64,000 bases of DNA from Tetragonia tetragonoides (Eukaryota > Streptophyta > Magnoliopsida > Caryophyllales > Aizoaceae). Below are positions 50,853 to 64,000 of this stretch, piece by piece. Position numbers and translations under genes: made by a program. Below the pieces are notes generated by a model. That model made no database searches, was not told the origin of the DNA, and saw nothing but the letters and a program-made list of their open reading frames with translations. Each line of letters begins with the position of its first letter. The stretch's first letter is position 1. The DNA lies in assembly GCA_038025085.1 (NCBI GenBank), contig CM076140.1:18834001-18898000 (forward strand), read 5' to 3'.

Positions 50853-52502
50853 GACTTGAGGCAAATAAAGCCAAGTCGGGTATCTATTTCAGTACCAATA
50901 CCAGCCATAAAACTATTGGTAGATTAAAAGGTACCCTGAATCTTGGATCCATGGATAGGGATGTTGTGTATTTGGGCCTTCCATTTTTCAAAAATAATGG
51001 GAAGAGGCAACAGTGTGAGTATATCTTGGAGCGCCTTAAGGATAAACTCAAAGGGTGGAAGGCAAAAACTTTGTCTTTTGTGGGTAGAACCACCATGATA
51101 CAATGTGGCTGCTGTCATCCCTAACTATGCCATGGCCTCAAACTCTTTGAGTGTGTCACTTTGTCATGATATGGATGCTATGGTGAGAGATTTTTGGTGG
51201 GTTAAGGAAGAGAGAGGCAGGGGCATCTACCTAAAATCATGGGGCTCTATCTGCTCACCAAAATATTTGGGAGGACTTGGTATCAGGAAGATGAAGGACA
51301 CGAATAAAGCTTTACACTCAAAGCTAGCGTGGTATATTTTCTCTAATGATCAGCGACTTTTGGTTCAGTTATTTTTGAAGAAATACTGCAACAGGTTTGG
51401 GTTCATGCGTGTGCAGCCTTTACTATCTGATTCACAGCAATGGAGGGATTTGTTAGTTGAGAGGGATATTATACAAAGGGGAGGGTGCTACCTTGTGAGA
51501 AATGGCGAGAACATTAACCTGTGGACTGATCCATGGGTTCCTGGTATTGAAGGTTTCATCCCTAGCTAAGGCTTGGAAAGGGGCAGATATCGTGGTATTC
51601 AAAGCCCACGAATGTATCATCAATCATTGTTGGGATCCCAATCTGATACGTGACCAGTTTGACTCTACCTCGGCTGACGCAATACTTCAGATTTCTCTCT
51701 GATCTCATCTTATCCAGAGGAGGATACCTTTATATGGCTCTTTGAAAGACTTGGCAACTTCTCGGTCAAGAGCGCCTACAAGGTGATCATCCAAGATAGA
51801 TATTCAGGACATTCTGTGTTTGAAGGTGCATTTTGGAAATAACTCTGGAGACTAAAGATACCCCAAGGGGTACACCTCTTTATTTGGAGGATCGCGTCGA
51901 AGGTTATTCCCAGCAAATCCACGCTGAAAATCAGAATCCCATTGATTAATGATGTGTGTCTCATGTGCAATAATGATGCTGAAATAGAGGTACACTTGTT
52001 TTTTCTTTGCCCTCTTGCAAGAGCTGTTTGGCTACACATAACTAGCTTAAAGACGGAGAGATACCAGCACTGGAACCTGTATACTTGGCTCATGGAGAGT
52101 TTTTCCCCATCCTCTGGTTTGCGTTCATCCTTGGGGGAATGACGAGAGTGAGGAACCGGCAAGGAAGGTGCAATTGTAATGGATTCCATCTGGTGGTGCC
52201 GCAACCAAACTCTTCATAATGACTCCTTCCCTGATGCTAATAAGGTGTTAGAAAAAATTGGGAAATGATGGACTGAAATTGCTAAAGCTTTTGAGGTGGA
52301 ATTTATTGCTATGCCGAACCTAGAGACTCTTCCCAGTTCTGCAGATAACCATCACAGTGAGCATTTTTTTTTTGTTGACGCTGCTGTGAGACAAGGGAAA
52401 GTCATCTTGGCGTGGGTGAGACAAAATGAAGTCCATACAACTATAAGTGCTGGTGCTGCTTGCTGCAAGACCTCAGACCCGTATATAGCCGAGATATATT
52501 GA

Positions 52503-52737
52503 TGCACATTTTTTTTGGGATTTTCGGTTTTATGAACAAAATAATAAAAGATAAACAATATCACTCCTCTCTAGATTCGCAACACCAAGAGAAATTAATC
52601 TTGGGCGTCTCTTCAAGCTCGCAAGATTAAAGAAACAAAGAAAACTCGCAAGTTCCCTCAAAAAAGCTCATTCCTCAAATTTCTGTTGATTAACTCAATC
52701 CCACATAAACATATTCTCTGAAAAATAAAAGACTACA
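52503..52737. other. Short segment of unknown repeat interrupted by the solo LTR
   Basis: It holds no frame. The sequence left of the solo LTR continues after it at 56034 (GACTACA|...|CTACAAGCCC), so both flanks were one unit, possibly an older repeat. Confidence 0.35.
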
Positions 52738-56028
<3,291 letters not shown>

Positions 56029-56033
56029 CTACA

Positions 56034-58240
56034 AGCCCTAAAACTAGGTTGTATGTTTGTCTTCTTAGGTGATGGGTCGGGCCATATGCTCCATGCATGG
56101 GCGACCGTGGCTTAGACTTGGTTTTGAAGTTAGGGTTTCAATTTTTATTTTCGTAATTATTTATTGAATTTCAGCAGTTTTTCTTTTATTGTTTATATTA
56201 TTCTGCACTCATTCGGAATCGGAATTCGGATTTTCAAAATCCTACATTGGTTGAAATAAATCAATGAATTTAAAAAACATTATCATATTACAGTTTCAGT
56301 ACTGTTTAGATTTTCGTATTTAATAAACTCATTTTCGATAATTGTTTTTAATTAGGGCGTAACGAGTAAGCGTGATAATCTTCGTACGTGAGCTTACGTA
56401 TGGTTTGGAAGCGTTTTAGTGGTAAGCGCTCATGCCTACCTTCTTCCAAATCCCCAAAACTATTTAGATGTGTTATGTGCTAATTGGGAATTGTTTGTGA
56501 ATTTAATATGAGAAGCATGATTAAATTATATCGTCGTTATTATGAAGTTTATTAAGCATGTTTACTGCTATAGGTCGTAAAAGTGAAAACAAAATCCGAA
56601 AAAGTAAAAGTAAGTCGTAAAAGTGAAAACAAAATCCGAAAAAGTAAATTATATCGTCGTTATTTATGAAGTTTATTATTTATTTTGCTCGTGAATGTAA
56701 GTCGTAAAAGTGAAAACAAAATCCGAAAAAAGGGCAAAAATAATTATTTGAACTTGATTAAAGGGCTAATTAATAGGTACGCGTGACCGAAAAGTGCTAC
56801 CTAATAGGCACATAATCAACAACGCATGATACTTTGGGCGGAATACTTAACCCCATTTGTCAAAAAGACTGTAAATGAGACGGTTTGAAAATCACAGGTA
56901 CCTTAATTGCTATTAGTGAAAACTTAGATACCCATTTTTGCAGTTAGCTCAATCAAATCTCAGGTACCATTTTTGAGATTTTTTTTTTTGTTTTTTTTTA
57001 AATTTTAGTTGGTGCCCTTTTGTTTATATCGTAAGTTTGATCAATCACCATTGTAAGTGATTGTTGTTAAAATTTCTACCAAATGATAATCTGGCATTGG
57101 TATGTTGATTTTATTTGTTGTAGTAGACACATAGTAAAGATGAAAATGGAAACAAATAATAATAATTTTGTATAGCAATTTCATTTAAGGGAAGTTTGAG
57201 ATTTTATAGCAACAACCTAAGTGACATTTGAGCATTTATGAGGCGAATTATTAAGTTAAAATGAAGAAAGATTATCTTCTGAAGAAAGGTAAAACAAAAA
57301 ATCAACATTACAATACCACTTTAAGAGTGAATTTAGCAACAATTACTAAAAAATAGTTAGAAAGCAAACTTTGAGAATAAACATGAGGACACGAACTGGA
57401 TTTCACCTTTGAATGAGCAAAAAAAAAATAAATAAATTGAATTTCGAAAAGACATTGGTCACCATCTAAAAAAGTCATAAGTTCAAGCGTGCCACCTGAA
57501 ATTTTCCTGGCCTATTTCTAGATAATGACTTCATTTTTTAGGGAGTTGGTCTCACAAAACACCAAAACACTTGTTCTTTATTATAAGTAGCTTTCTTTTT
57601 CTAGGGGGATTCCAACTTAGAGGGATAAATAGGCCGATCTTAATCCACATCTTATAGCTAGGTGATGAAAGGGTGTCACTACCATCATATCTAAAGATGG
57701 CTCCATGCCCATTACCCACGAGCCACGATACAATCCGGCACGCCTTTTACACGACACAATACGGGCTCGGAACAAGCACATTATGTTCTAATGAGTGAAC
57801 TTGGTCCCGACCCTGAATTTTGAAGATAAAGTACGGTCGGACACGATCAAGCACGACATAATATGACAAAAATATAAATAATTTTTGAAAAAAGCTTAGA
57901 TACGACATGTACATCACAACACAAGCAAAAATATAAGCATAACCTGAGCCTACCTTTTGAATAATCTAGCACATCACAACACGAGACGAGACGAAACCTG
58001 CCAACTTTAAACACAATACATTTGCAAAACATGACGGTACGACATAAAAGCCATCTTTTATCCCTCATACTTTTATCATAATCATTTTACATTCTTAATT
58101 TACCAAAAAAGATGCCTATAAGCAAATGCACAATTCTTATCAAATAAATAAATATCAAATAAAAATTAAAAACCAGCCGTATCAAGTAACAGCCAAAATG
58201 CGCAAAGTCCATCCGTCATCTTAGCAAAGCTCCAATACAG
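56034..58240. other. Non-coding between solo LTR and HSD gene
   Basis: No gene is visible. A local tandem repeat lies at 56521-56730. About 57700-58070 contains many short words such as ACACGACACAATACG and CACAACACGAGACGAG that look like a degenerate repeat. No terminal repeats were defined there. Confidence 0.45.
56521..56730. repeat. Three copies of a 30-35 bp unit plus a duplicated spacer
   Basis: GTCGTAAAAGTGAAAACAAA followed by ATCCGAAAAA occurs at 56574, 56614 and 56701. A spacer with AAATTATATCGTCGTTAT then (T)TATGAAGTTTATTA occurs at about 56523 and 56646. The pattern suggests unequal exchange or slippage. Confidence 0.8.
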
Positions 58241-58267
58241 ACACGTGTAGGAAACCATCGTTGCATG
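58241..58267 (+). promoter_or_regulatory. G-box/ABRE plus RY element upstream of HSD gene
   Basis: A perfect palindrome, ACACGTGT, at 58241-58248 has an ACGT core of G-box/ABRE type. TGCATG at 58262-58267 is the reverse complement of the RY core CATGCA. Both lie about 140-170 bp before the ATG. This pair is a known feature of ABA- and ABI3-type seed promoters. Seed expression of this gene is inferred, not shown. Confidence 0.5.
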
Positions 58268-58406
58268 GAAACATGGTGTTGATCATCTAGTCTAGGTGCC
58301 TCTATCTCTATACCAACACTACCCAACTCTCGTCCTTTTTCTCATCACTTCTTATCATCTCTCTCTCTCTCATAATTCTTTCTACAGAGAAGAGAAGAAA
58401 ATAATA

Positions 58407-61400
58407 ATGGATCTTGTAAATTCATTTCTGAATTTGGTTGTTCCACCAGCTAGCTTGGTAATGTTAGCTTTCGCATGGCCAACTTTGAGTTTTATTAATG
58501 CATGTGAGTGGGTTTATGGACGCTTTTTTCTTAATGAAAATATGGAAGATAAAGTTGTTATCATCACTGGAGCTTCTTCTGGACTTGGCGAGGTAATTAT
58601 TCCATTTTTTTTATTTCTATAACACTCCATTTTCTCTTATGGTATTATTACATGTATACATAAATATAAAATTGGGGCCTTTTTATGAATCTGGTCACCA
58701 TTAATTAGCTAGTCCATGCTTCGCTTAACATTCTTGGTGTAGTAAACGGTAATCTGGTGTCCTATATCCACCTGTTGCAAGTAGAGGCAACAATTCAAAC
58801 CTACTCTCAGTTCATCATAGTACACTCATAATAAAAAGTATTTGGGGTGCTTTTGTTTTTTTTGGCCAAGCATTAAAATGTTGGTTGAGAGTACATCTTC
58901 TCAATCAAGAGTGGGTAAAAATTTGCAAAGTAGAGCTGATGAGAAAAAGGGGCTTCGGTCGGATGAGGGTCGGGCTTGTGAAATGTATTTGTAAGCCCAT
59001 GAGAGGGCCGGCGCCCAAGGTTGGTTGGGCTAACGAGTCGCATCCTTATAATTTCAGCATGTCTTGTGTGGACTTAGTCCATGGACCAAGTAATTTTGAG
59101 GGTTGGCTTCAGGTAAAGTAGGGGGAGACTCCAGGTAAAGTAGAGGGGTGGCTTCAGGTGAAGTAAGGGGTGGCTCCAGGTAAAGTAGAGGGTGGCTCCA
59201 GATGAAGTAGGGGTGGTGTCAAGTATAAATTTGAGGGGTGACTCTTGGTGAAGTAGGGGTGACTCCACTATTAGAGGGGATGACTCCAGGTGAAGTAGGG
59301 GGTGGTTCCAAGTATTGGTCCGCTATGGACTAAGTCCACACAAGTTTTTGTATTATAATTTACACAAATATCGTGTCCATATCTGCCCTGTTTTTTACCC
59401 GCCTATTTTTTGGGCGGGATGGCCGGGCGTCATGGGCCAGCCCATCCTTGATAAGCTAAGTTTGTTGCAAGTATTAATAGAGTATCAAAAAAATGCCTTA
59501 TATCATGAACGGAGGGAGTAATTTGGAACTAGCACCTCTGCAAGGACCCAACCTTCCAAGTTTTTTGGGTCTAACAACTTAAGTCTTTTATTTGGATACT
59601 CCTAATACTGAGTAGTAGTCCTAGAGGTGAGCAATAGGACCAAGTACCTGGTTTCTGATCCGGAACCGGTCAGGACCCGGCGGGTCCAGAAACCAGTCCC
59701 ACCGGGACCAGTTCTGGTTCCAGAATTTCGGAACTGGTTGGAACCAGTACCAGCTTTGGGTACCCGTTTTTGGGACCAGGTACCCGGCAGGATCAATTCC
59801 AAGATCCAGTTTATGAGTTTCATACTTTGATGTGGCATTGAGTTTTTTAATTATTGTTTCTGTATTTTCGTTTTTGGGTTCTAATATTATGATATTAGGT
59901 AAACTTTAGTAATAGATGATTTATTAAAGAGAGTTGTATAAAATAATATTAAGTCTTGGGGAAAAAAGAGAACAAAAAAGTCTATGAAAAAGTGAAAATG
60001 GGTACTTGGTCCCGGAATCGGTACTCGCCAGTTCTAGTACCAGTTCCCAGATTTCAGGATCCGTGGTAACCAGTACCAGTTCCCAGATTTCAGGACCCAT
60101 AGTAACTAGTTGCTGTACCAGTTCCAGGTATTTTAGGCGGGTACCTACCCATGCTCACCCTTAAGTAGTACTACCTCCGTTCCACAACAATAATAACATT
60201 TACTTTTGGCACATAGACCAATGCACTCTCTTTTTGGCTGAAACATTCTTATTATACCATTTGATTAATGAGGGAGTGGGGTAGATGAAGGGAAATAAAG
60301 TCATATAAATGTAGGGTATGATAGTATTTTCCATAAAAAAAGTTTACTAAAGTAAGAAATGTTGTTTTTTCTATGAATCATCTATTTTAGGTATATGTTG
60401 TTATTGTTGTGAAACAGAGGTAATGATCATACCAACTTAGGTACACAAAGCTTAAAAAAAGTAGTCTTCATCTTTGATTTATATAGATATATTATTTGTG
60501 ATCACTACCTTTGATCGATCTATATGGTCCAAAAATATTTGGAATATATATACTTTCAATGCAACAATGTACTCTTTCAATCTCATTTTCCCCCATGACA
60601 TTTAGAAAATTTATTATAAAGGAACTAATATACCCACAAAAAGTGCACAAATTCTTCAGTATGTAAGATGGTCTTACTATAATTTTCGGTGAGATGAGGG
60701 TGGGTTACTTTTTAGTGAAACCAGGTCACTACTTATAATTAGTGACTCTCTACATTTCAAAATAGTGATTCCATTTTTTGTGAGTTGGTCTCACACAAGA
60801 CTTGCTCCAAAAAATGAGTAGTTGATAGTCCAACAAAGATAAAGTTCAAGAAAAACAATATACAACAAAAGAAAGAGTTACAGCCCAAAAATGCATATAT
60901 TAAACCAGAAAACATAGCAGGGGCCTCGTTTTCAAGATGAAACTCCTTGAGATAATGGGAGTTCATGTTTTGAACAACCGCTTATGCTTATCCGAAATGA
61001 ATGGTCTACCTCTTCGATCGATCCTTTCTTAAGTATCCTTGCACTTCGTCTCGCTTGTGTAAGCGCTTTGAACCTCAGATTCATTGCTAGCCACCAACCC
61101 TAAAGTAATTTGGCAATAGAGTGATGGGATTATCTCTCTGTTACTCTTCGATTGCGGTGGATCGATTAAAGTGGATTGCTTTGCATGAGGTGCTTAGTTG
61201 ACTTGAGAGTTGAGGCCAAAGAGTATGTTTTGGTAGTTGGGTATTTTTGGCAGGGTGTTTACATGCTGCTCTAGTTTATCTCAGCTCCCTGTCCTTTTTG
61301 TTTTTACAGTAGCACATTGGTGAGTGGAGTTTTTTTGTTAGGAGTTGGAGTAGTTTCAGTTTGGAAAGAACTCTTTTTAATTGAAGTTTTTGTAATGTTC

Positions 61401-64000
61401 TCCTGCGTTTTAATCCGGTCAAATGATTGTGTAGTCGATTCCAACCCTTCCTAGAAGGTGGGGAGTTTGATGATCTAGTATGATGCTCGTTGACTATGCA
61501 CTATTTTGCCGATTTGGCTTAATAAAAAGTTTATAATTATAATAAAAAAAAAGGAGTGATGGGATTTTTGTGTATTGTTACATAATTTTTTTAGTGTTTT
61601 ATTTCTTTTAATATTTTTATGTTGAGGGGAGAGGGATTTAGAAGGTGAAACACTATGAAGCATAAATAAAACAAGTATAAATAGCACTTTTATCTTCTAA
61701 AGCTGCAAGAAGGTAGAACTTTCAAAGAACAACTTGCATTGGTGGTTGGGGATTTCAAATATGTTTCGAGTATTGCTCATGTTTATAAAACTTATTTATA
61801 TTGATTGGCACATTACCTTCCCAAGGCAATACTAACATCTTAGCTTTATATAGATGTTGTTTCCATGCAATGTGGTGGAAAACCATTTCTAAAAAAGAGA
61901 GGAAAAAGAAAAGTAAATAACCTAGCCATGTGAACAATATCTAAAGTTAGGATCTAGCATGAGATTGGATATTATCGGTTGGAAAATGATGATGTACTTG
62001 TGCGTAAAATAGTGATTGATGAAAAGAATATGAGTATTTTGCTATTCTTTTATTGTAGCAAATTGCTTATGAGTATGCGAAACGAGGAGTGGTCCTTGTG
62101 TTGGTGGCACGAAGGGACACTAGGCTCCATGGGATTAGTGAGAATGCAAGGAGAATCGGTGCAAAGCATGTCATGATTGTGTCAGCTGATGTTGTTAAAG
62201 AGGAGGATTGTCGAAGGTTCATCGGTGAGGTAGTGAGTTTCTATGGGCGTGGTAAGTCATGCATATACATGAAAGTTATGGACCAAGATGACTCTTGTAA
62301 AAAATTGATGATCATTAATTCACTTTGTTTAGTACTTGTGGATTGTATGTTATAACTTGATATAGAGCAACTTTTTCATTGTTCCTGCTTTATCATTTGA
62401 GACTATTTTAAATTTCATGATATGTTACTGTTTTTGATGTTTCATAATAGAAACCACATGTCAAATGTAATATGGGGATGTAACTACCTCATTTATAATG
62501 ATAAAGAATAAAATAATTTTTTTTTTCATTAGCATTTTTTTTGTCGTTTTTTTTTGGTGTCTTTGCTTGTGAAGTTGTGATTGGGGGGAGGGAGAAAGAT
62601 GTCGAGTCCTATGTATTATGACAAGGCTATCATATTATTCTTTTGTATCTAGATTTTTTTGCTTTGTGCATGTGTGTACTGTGTTATTTTCTTCCTTGTT
62701 GTTCTGGTACTTTCTTGTTATGATTTGTCGATGATGCGTAGGCGTAATTCGACTTCATCAGTCAAAACTAAAATTGGATTTTTTTTCATGCAGTGGATCA
62801 TTTAGTCAATGCTACTAGTTTGGGGCATACATTCTACTTTGAGGAAGCCACCGACACAACTGTCTTTCCTCATTTGTTGGTGAGAATAAAATACTAGAGG
62901 GCTCTTTCATTTTGATTGATTTACATACACTAGTTGGATCTCTTTCATTCTGTGATGATCTGCCAAATTTGTATACATCATCTTATATAGGTTTGTATGT
63001 TCACAGGACATAAATTTTTGGGGAAATGTCTACCCAACGTACGTAGCCCTTCCTCACTTACGACGGAGCAGGGGTCGTATCATTGTTAATGCTTCGGTAG
63101 AGAATTGGTTCCCTTTACCAAGAATGAGCTTGTATTCGGTAAGCTCTTAAAGTTAATAATGAACTTGCAGTATGTCTAAATTTTTAACTTGCCCATGCTG
63201 TCTCTCTTTTTTGTAATTTCTTCCGTTGTTTGTGATAGGCAGCAAAGTCTGCTTTGATAAACTTCTACGAAACACTAAGGCTAGAAGTGAAAGATGACAT
63301 CGGAATAACAATTGCAACTCATGGTTGGATTGGGGCTGAAATTACAAGAGGCAAGTTAGCGCTAGACAACGGCGCAGAGATGCAATGGAGAGAAGAAAGA
63401 GAAGTAAGCTATCAAAAAATTTCAATGTTTCCATATTGCTTCAGTACTCTATTAGCTCATGATTCAAAACCTTTGAAATCAAGTGCATATAAATGCAACA
63501 TGACATGATCGAATAACATATTGCTTTACTAATGATGGTTCATACTTAGTTGAGGTAACAAATTGCTGGTATTTATGTAACAAGTATCAACTAAACATAG
63601 TTGGTTGTTGACTATCCTTTAAATTGCAAGTATAGTGGCTACTGACCATGTTGGGTGCTTAATTTTACCTCTCGTCTAAAGGATTGCTCGTATCTTGGGT
63701 AGGTAAATGTAACAAGTGGCCCGATCGAAGAATTTGCCAAGCTTATTGTTGCAGGAGCATGTCGCGGAGATCCCTATGTCAAGTATCCAAGTTGGTATGA
63801 TGCATTCCTTCTTTACAGGGCTTTCGCGCCCAAGGTTTTAGGGTGGACATTTCGTTTGTTGTTCACAACTGATGATGGAAGGAAGACTTCATATGTTGGA
63901 ACAAGTAGACCTTTATTGGAGTCTGCATCTCCGAAAAAACCATCTAGTCCAATGGCTGGTTCAAGGATTGCGTATGCACAACAAATAATTAAAGCTGAAT
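58407..64000 (+). CDS. HSD5: 11-beta-hydroxysteroid-dehydrogenase-like (HSD5/steroleosin type), partial
   Basis: Exons 58407-58592, 62059-62251, 62794-62879, 63007-63138, 63239-63403 and 63703-64000 join in frame; the gene runs off the right edge after about 353 residues. The N terminus has a hydrophobic anchor with a Pro pair (LVVPPASLVMLAFAWP), as in oil-body steroleosins. The short-chain dehydrogenase fold follows: TGASSGLGE (54-62, NADP binding), ARR near residue 85, Ser185 in VNASVENW, and Tyr198-x3-Lys202 in LYSAAK, the catalytic set. The usual NNAG is replaced by HLVNATSLGHTF, which I recall as a trait of the HSD5 subgroup. It would reduce or oxidise sterol-like hydroxyls on oil bodies. 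Intron 1 is 3.5 kb and full of small transposons. Confidence 0.88.
59063..59344. mobile_element. TIR-bounded minisatellite element in HSD intron 1
   Basis: The left end CTTGTGTGGACTTAGTCCAT is mirrored on the other strand at 59344-59325, and the match continues through GGACCA (with a 2-base insertion on the right). Between them is a minisatellite (59097-59310) of about 20-25 bp units with words GGTGGCTCCAGGTAAAGTAG or GGTGAAGTAGGGG. No TSD was fixed. Confidence 0.6.
59503..59519. mobile_element. Orphan Stowaway terminus
   Basis: CATGAACGGAGGGAG followed by TA looks like the right end of a Stowaway-type MITE. No matching left end was found upstream in the intron, so the rest may have been deleted. 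Confidence 0.4.
59622..60163. mobile_element. hAT-like MITE in HSD intron 1
   Basis: Termini TAGAGGTGAGCA and, on the other strand, TAAGGGTGAGCA. Flanking 8-bp repeats AGTAGTCC (59614-59621) and AGTAGTAC (60164-60171) differ at one base. The interior has many GGTACC- and CCAGTTCC-type words in both orientations. No transposase. Confidence 0.7.
60174..60420. mobile_element. Stowaway-like MITE in HSD intron 1
   Basis: Ends CCTCCGTTCCACAACAATAA and, on the other strand, CCTCTGTTTCACAACAATAA, with TA at both flanks (60172-60173, 60421-60422). The length of 247 bp is typical. It begins right after the hAT-like MITE's duplication. Confidence 0.85.
60423..62058. other. Rest of HSD intron 1
   Basis: AT-rich intron sequence without a recognisable gene. 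It ends in a T-rich acceptor (TTTTATTGTAG). Phrases such as TGAGTTGGTCTCACACAAGA hint at additional old repeats. Confidence 0.5.

Larger units (their letters stand above)
49311..52502 (+). mobile_element. LINE remnant split by two DNA transposons
   Basis: A degenerate plus-strand non-LTR element, truncated at both ends. It reads LMTLKLDMAKAYGKLDWGF, then HLLFADDL, is interrupted at 49674, and resumes VVFAMANDDYAKAIN at about 50370. A second interruption begins at 50457, and the frame resumes LEANKAKSGIYFSTNTSHK at about 50860. It then gives VVYLGLPFFKN, GRGIYLKSWGSICSPK and GGLGIRKMKDTNKALHSKLA, followed by a zf-RVT block (INDVCLMCNNDAEIEVHLFFLC) and the start of an RNase H (FFVDAAVRQGKVILAWV) that ends at about 52500. 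Many stops and frame changes are present. Confidence 0.8.

Noticed and set aside
57700..58070. MITE with ACACGACACAATACG-like words
   Set aside because: Word repetition is visible but neither inverted ends nor a duplication could be defined.

Overview
This 64 kb window is nuclear DNA of a flowering plant. It has intron-split genes with GT-AG borders, long AT-rich non-coding stretches, and many plant-type transposons: L1-like and RTE LINEs, SINEs, Stowaway, hAT-like and Mutator-like MITEs, and a solo LTR. The repeat style and the Ulp1/AT-hook pseudogene recall the Amaranthaceae (spinach, beet and quinoa relatives), but that placement is an inference.

Layout. 0-7 kb: a decayed minus-strand gene of the transposon-associated Ulp1-protease type, then a Stowaway-like MITE split by a Mutator-like MITE, then a SINE. 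7-18 kb: two L1-type LINEs in opposite orientation. One is a dead plus-strand copy that lost its endonuclease. The other is a minus-strand copy with a 13-bp target-site duplication (TSD) that carries a hAT-like MITE. Around the second lie two in-frame minus-strand exons matching the start of lysine-ketoglutarate reductase/saccharopine dehydrogenase (LKR/SDH). 18-22 kb: no genes, a 5'-truncated LINE scrap and a long-TIR foldback element. 22.5-24.3 kb: an intronless mTERF gene with one frameshift. 29.9-37.1 kb: a complete three-exon UPF0301/DUF179 (AlgH-like) gene with an RTE LINE in its first intron. 38.5-42.9 kb: a complete eight-exon minus-strand CDK-like Ser/Thr kinase with an N-myristoylation signal. 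47.4-49.0 kb: a minus-strand PPR gene with two frameshifts. 49.3-56.0 kb: a LINE remnant carrying two DNA transposons, followed by a 3.3 kb solo LTR. 58.4 kb to the right edge: the first six exons of an 11-beta-hydroxysteroid-dehydrogenase-like (HSD5/steroleosin type) gene, preceded by a G-box/ABRE and an RY motif typical of seed promoters.

The host genes are unrelated single-copy-style genes: organelle expression (mTERF, PPR), a plastid-type UPF0301 protein, a membrane-anchored kinase and an oil-body enzyme. They form no operon or cluster, and I see no convincing new biological system. The most useful leads are the orphan LKR/SDH exons, the LINE that stops inside its zinc-finger domain with no poly(A), the set of one-base indels in mTERF and PPR that may be assembly errors, and a TIR-bounded minisatellite element. 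Splice sites were chosen by eye from GT-AG borders, reading phase and family resemblance. No alignment or database search was run.
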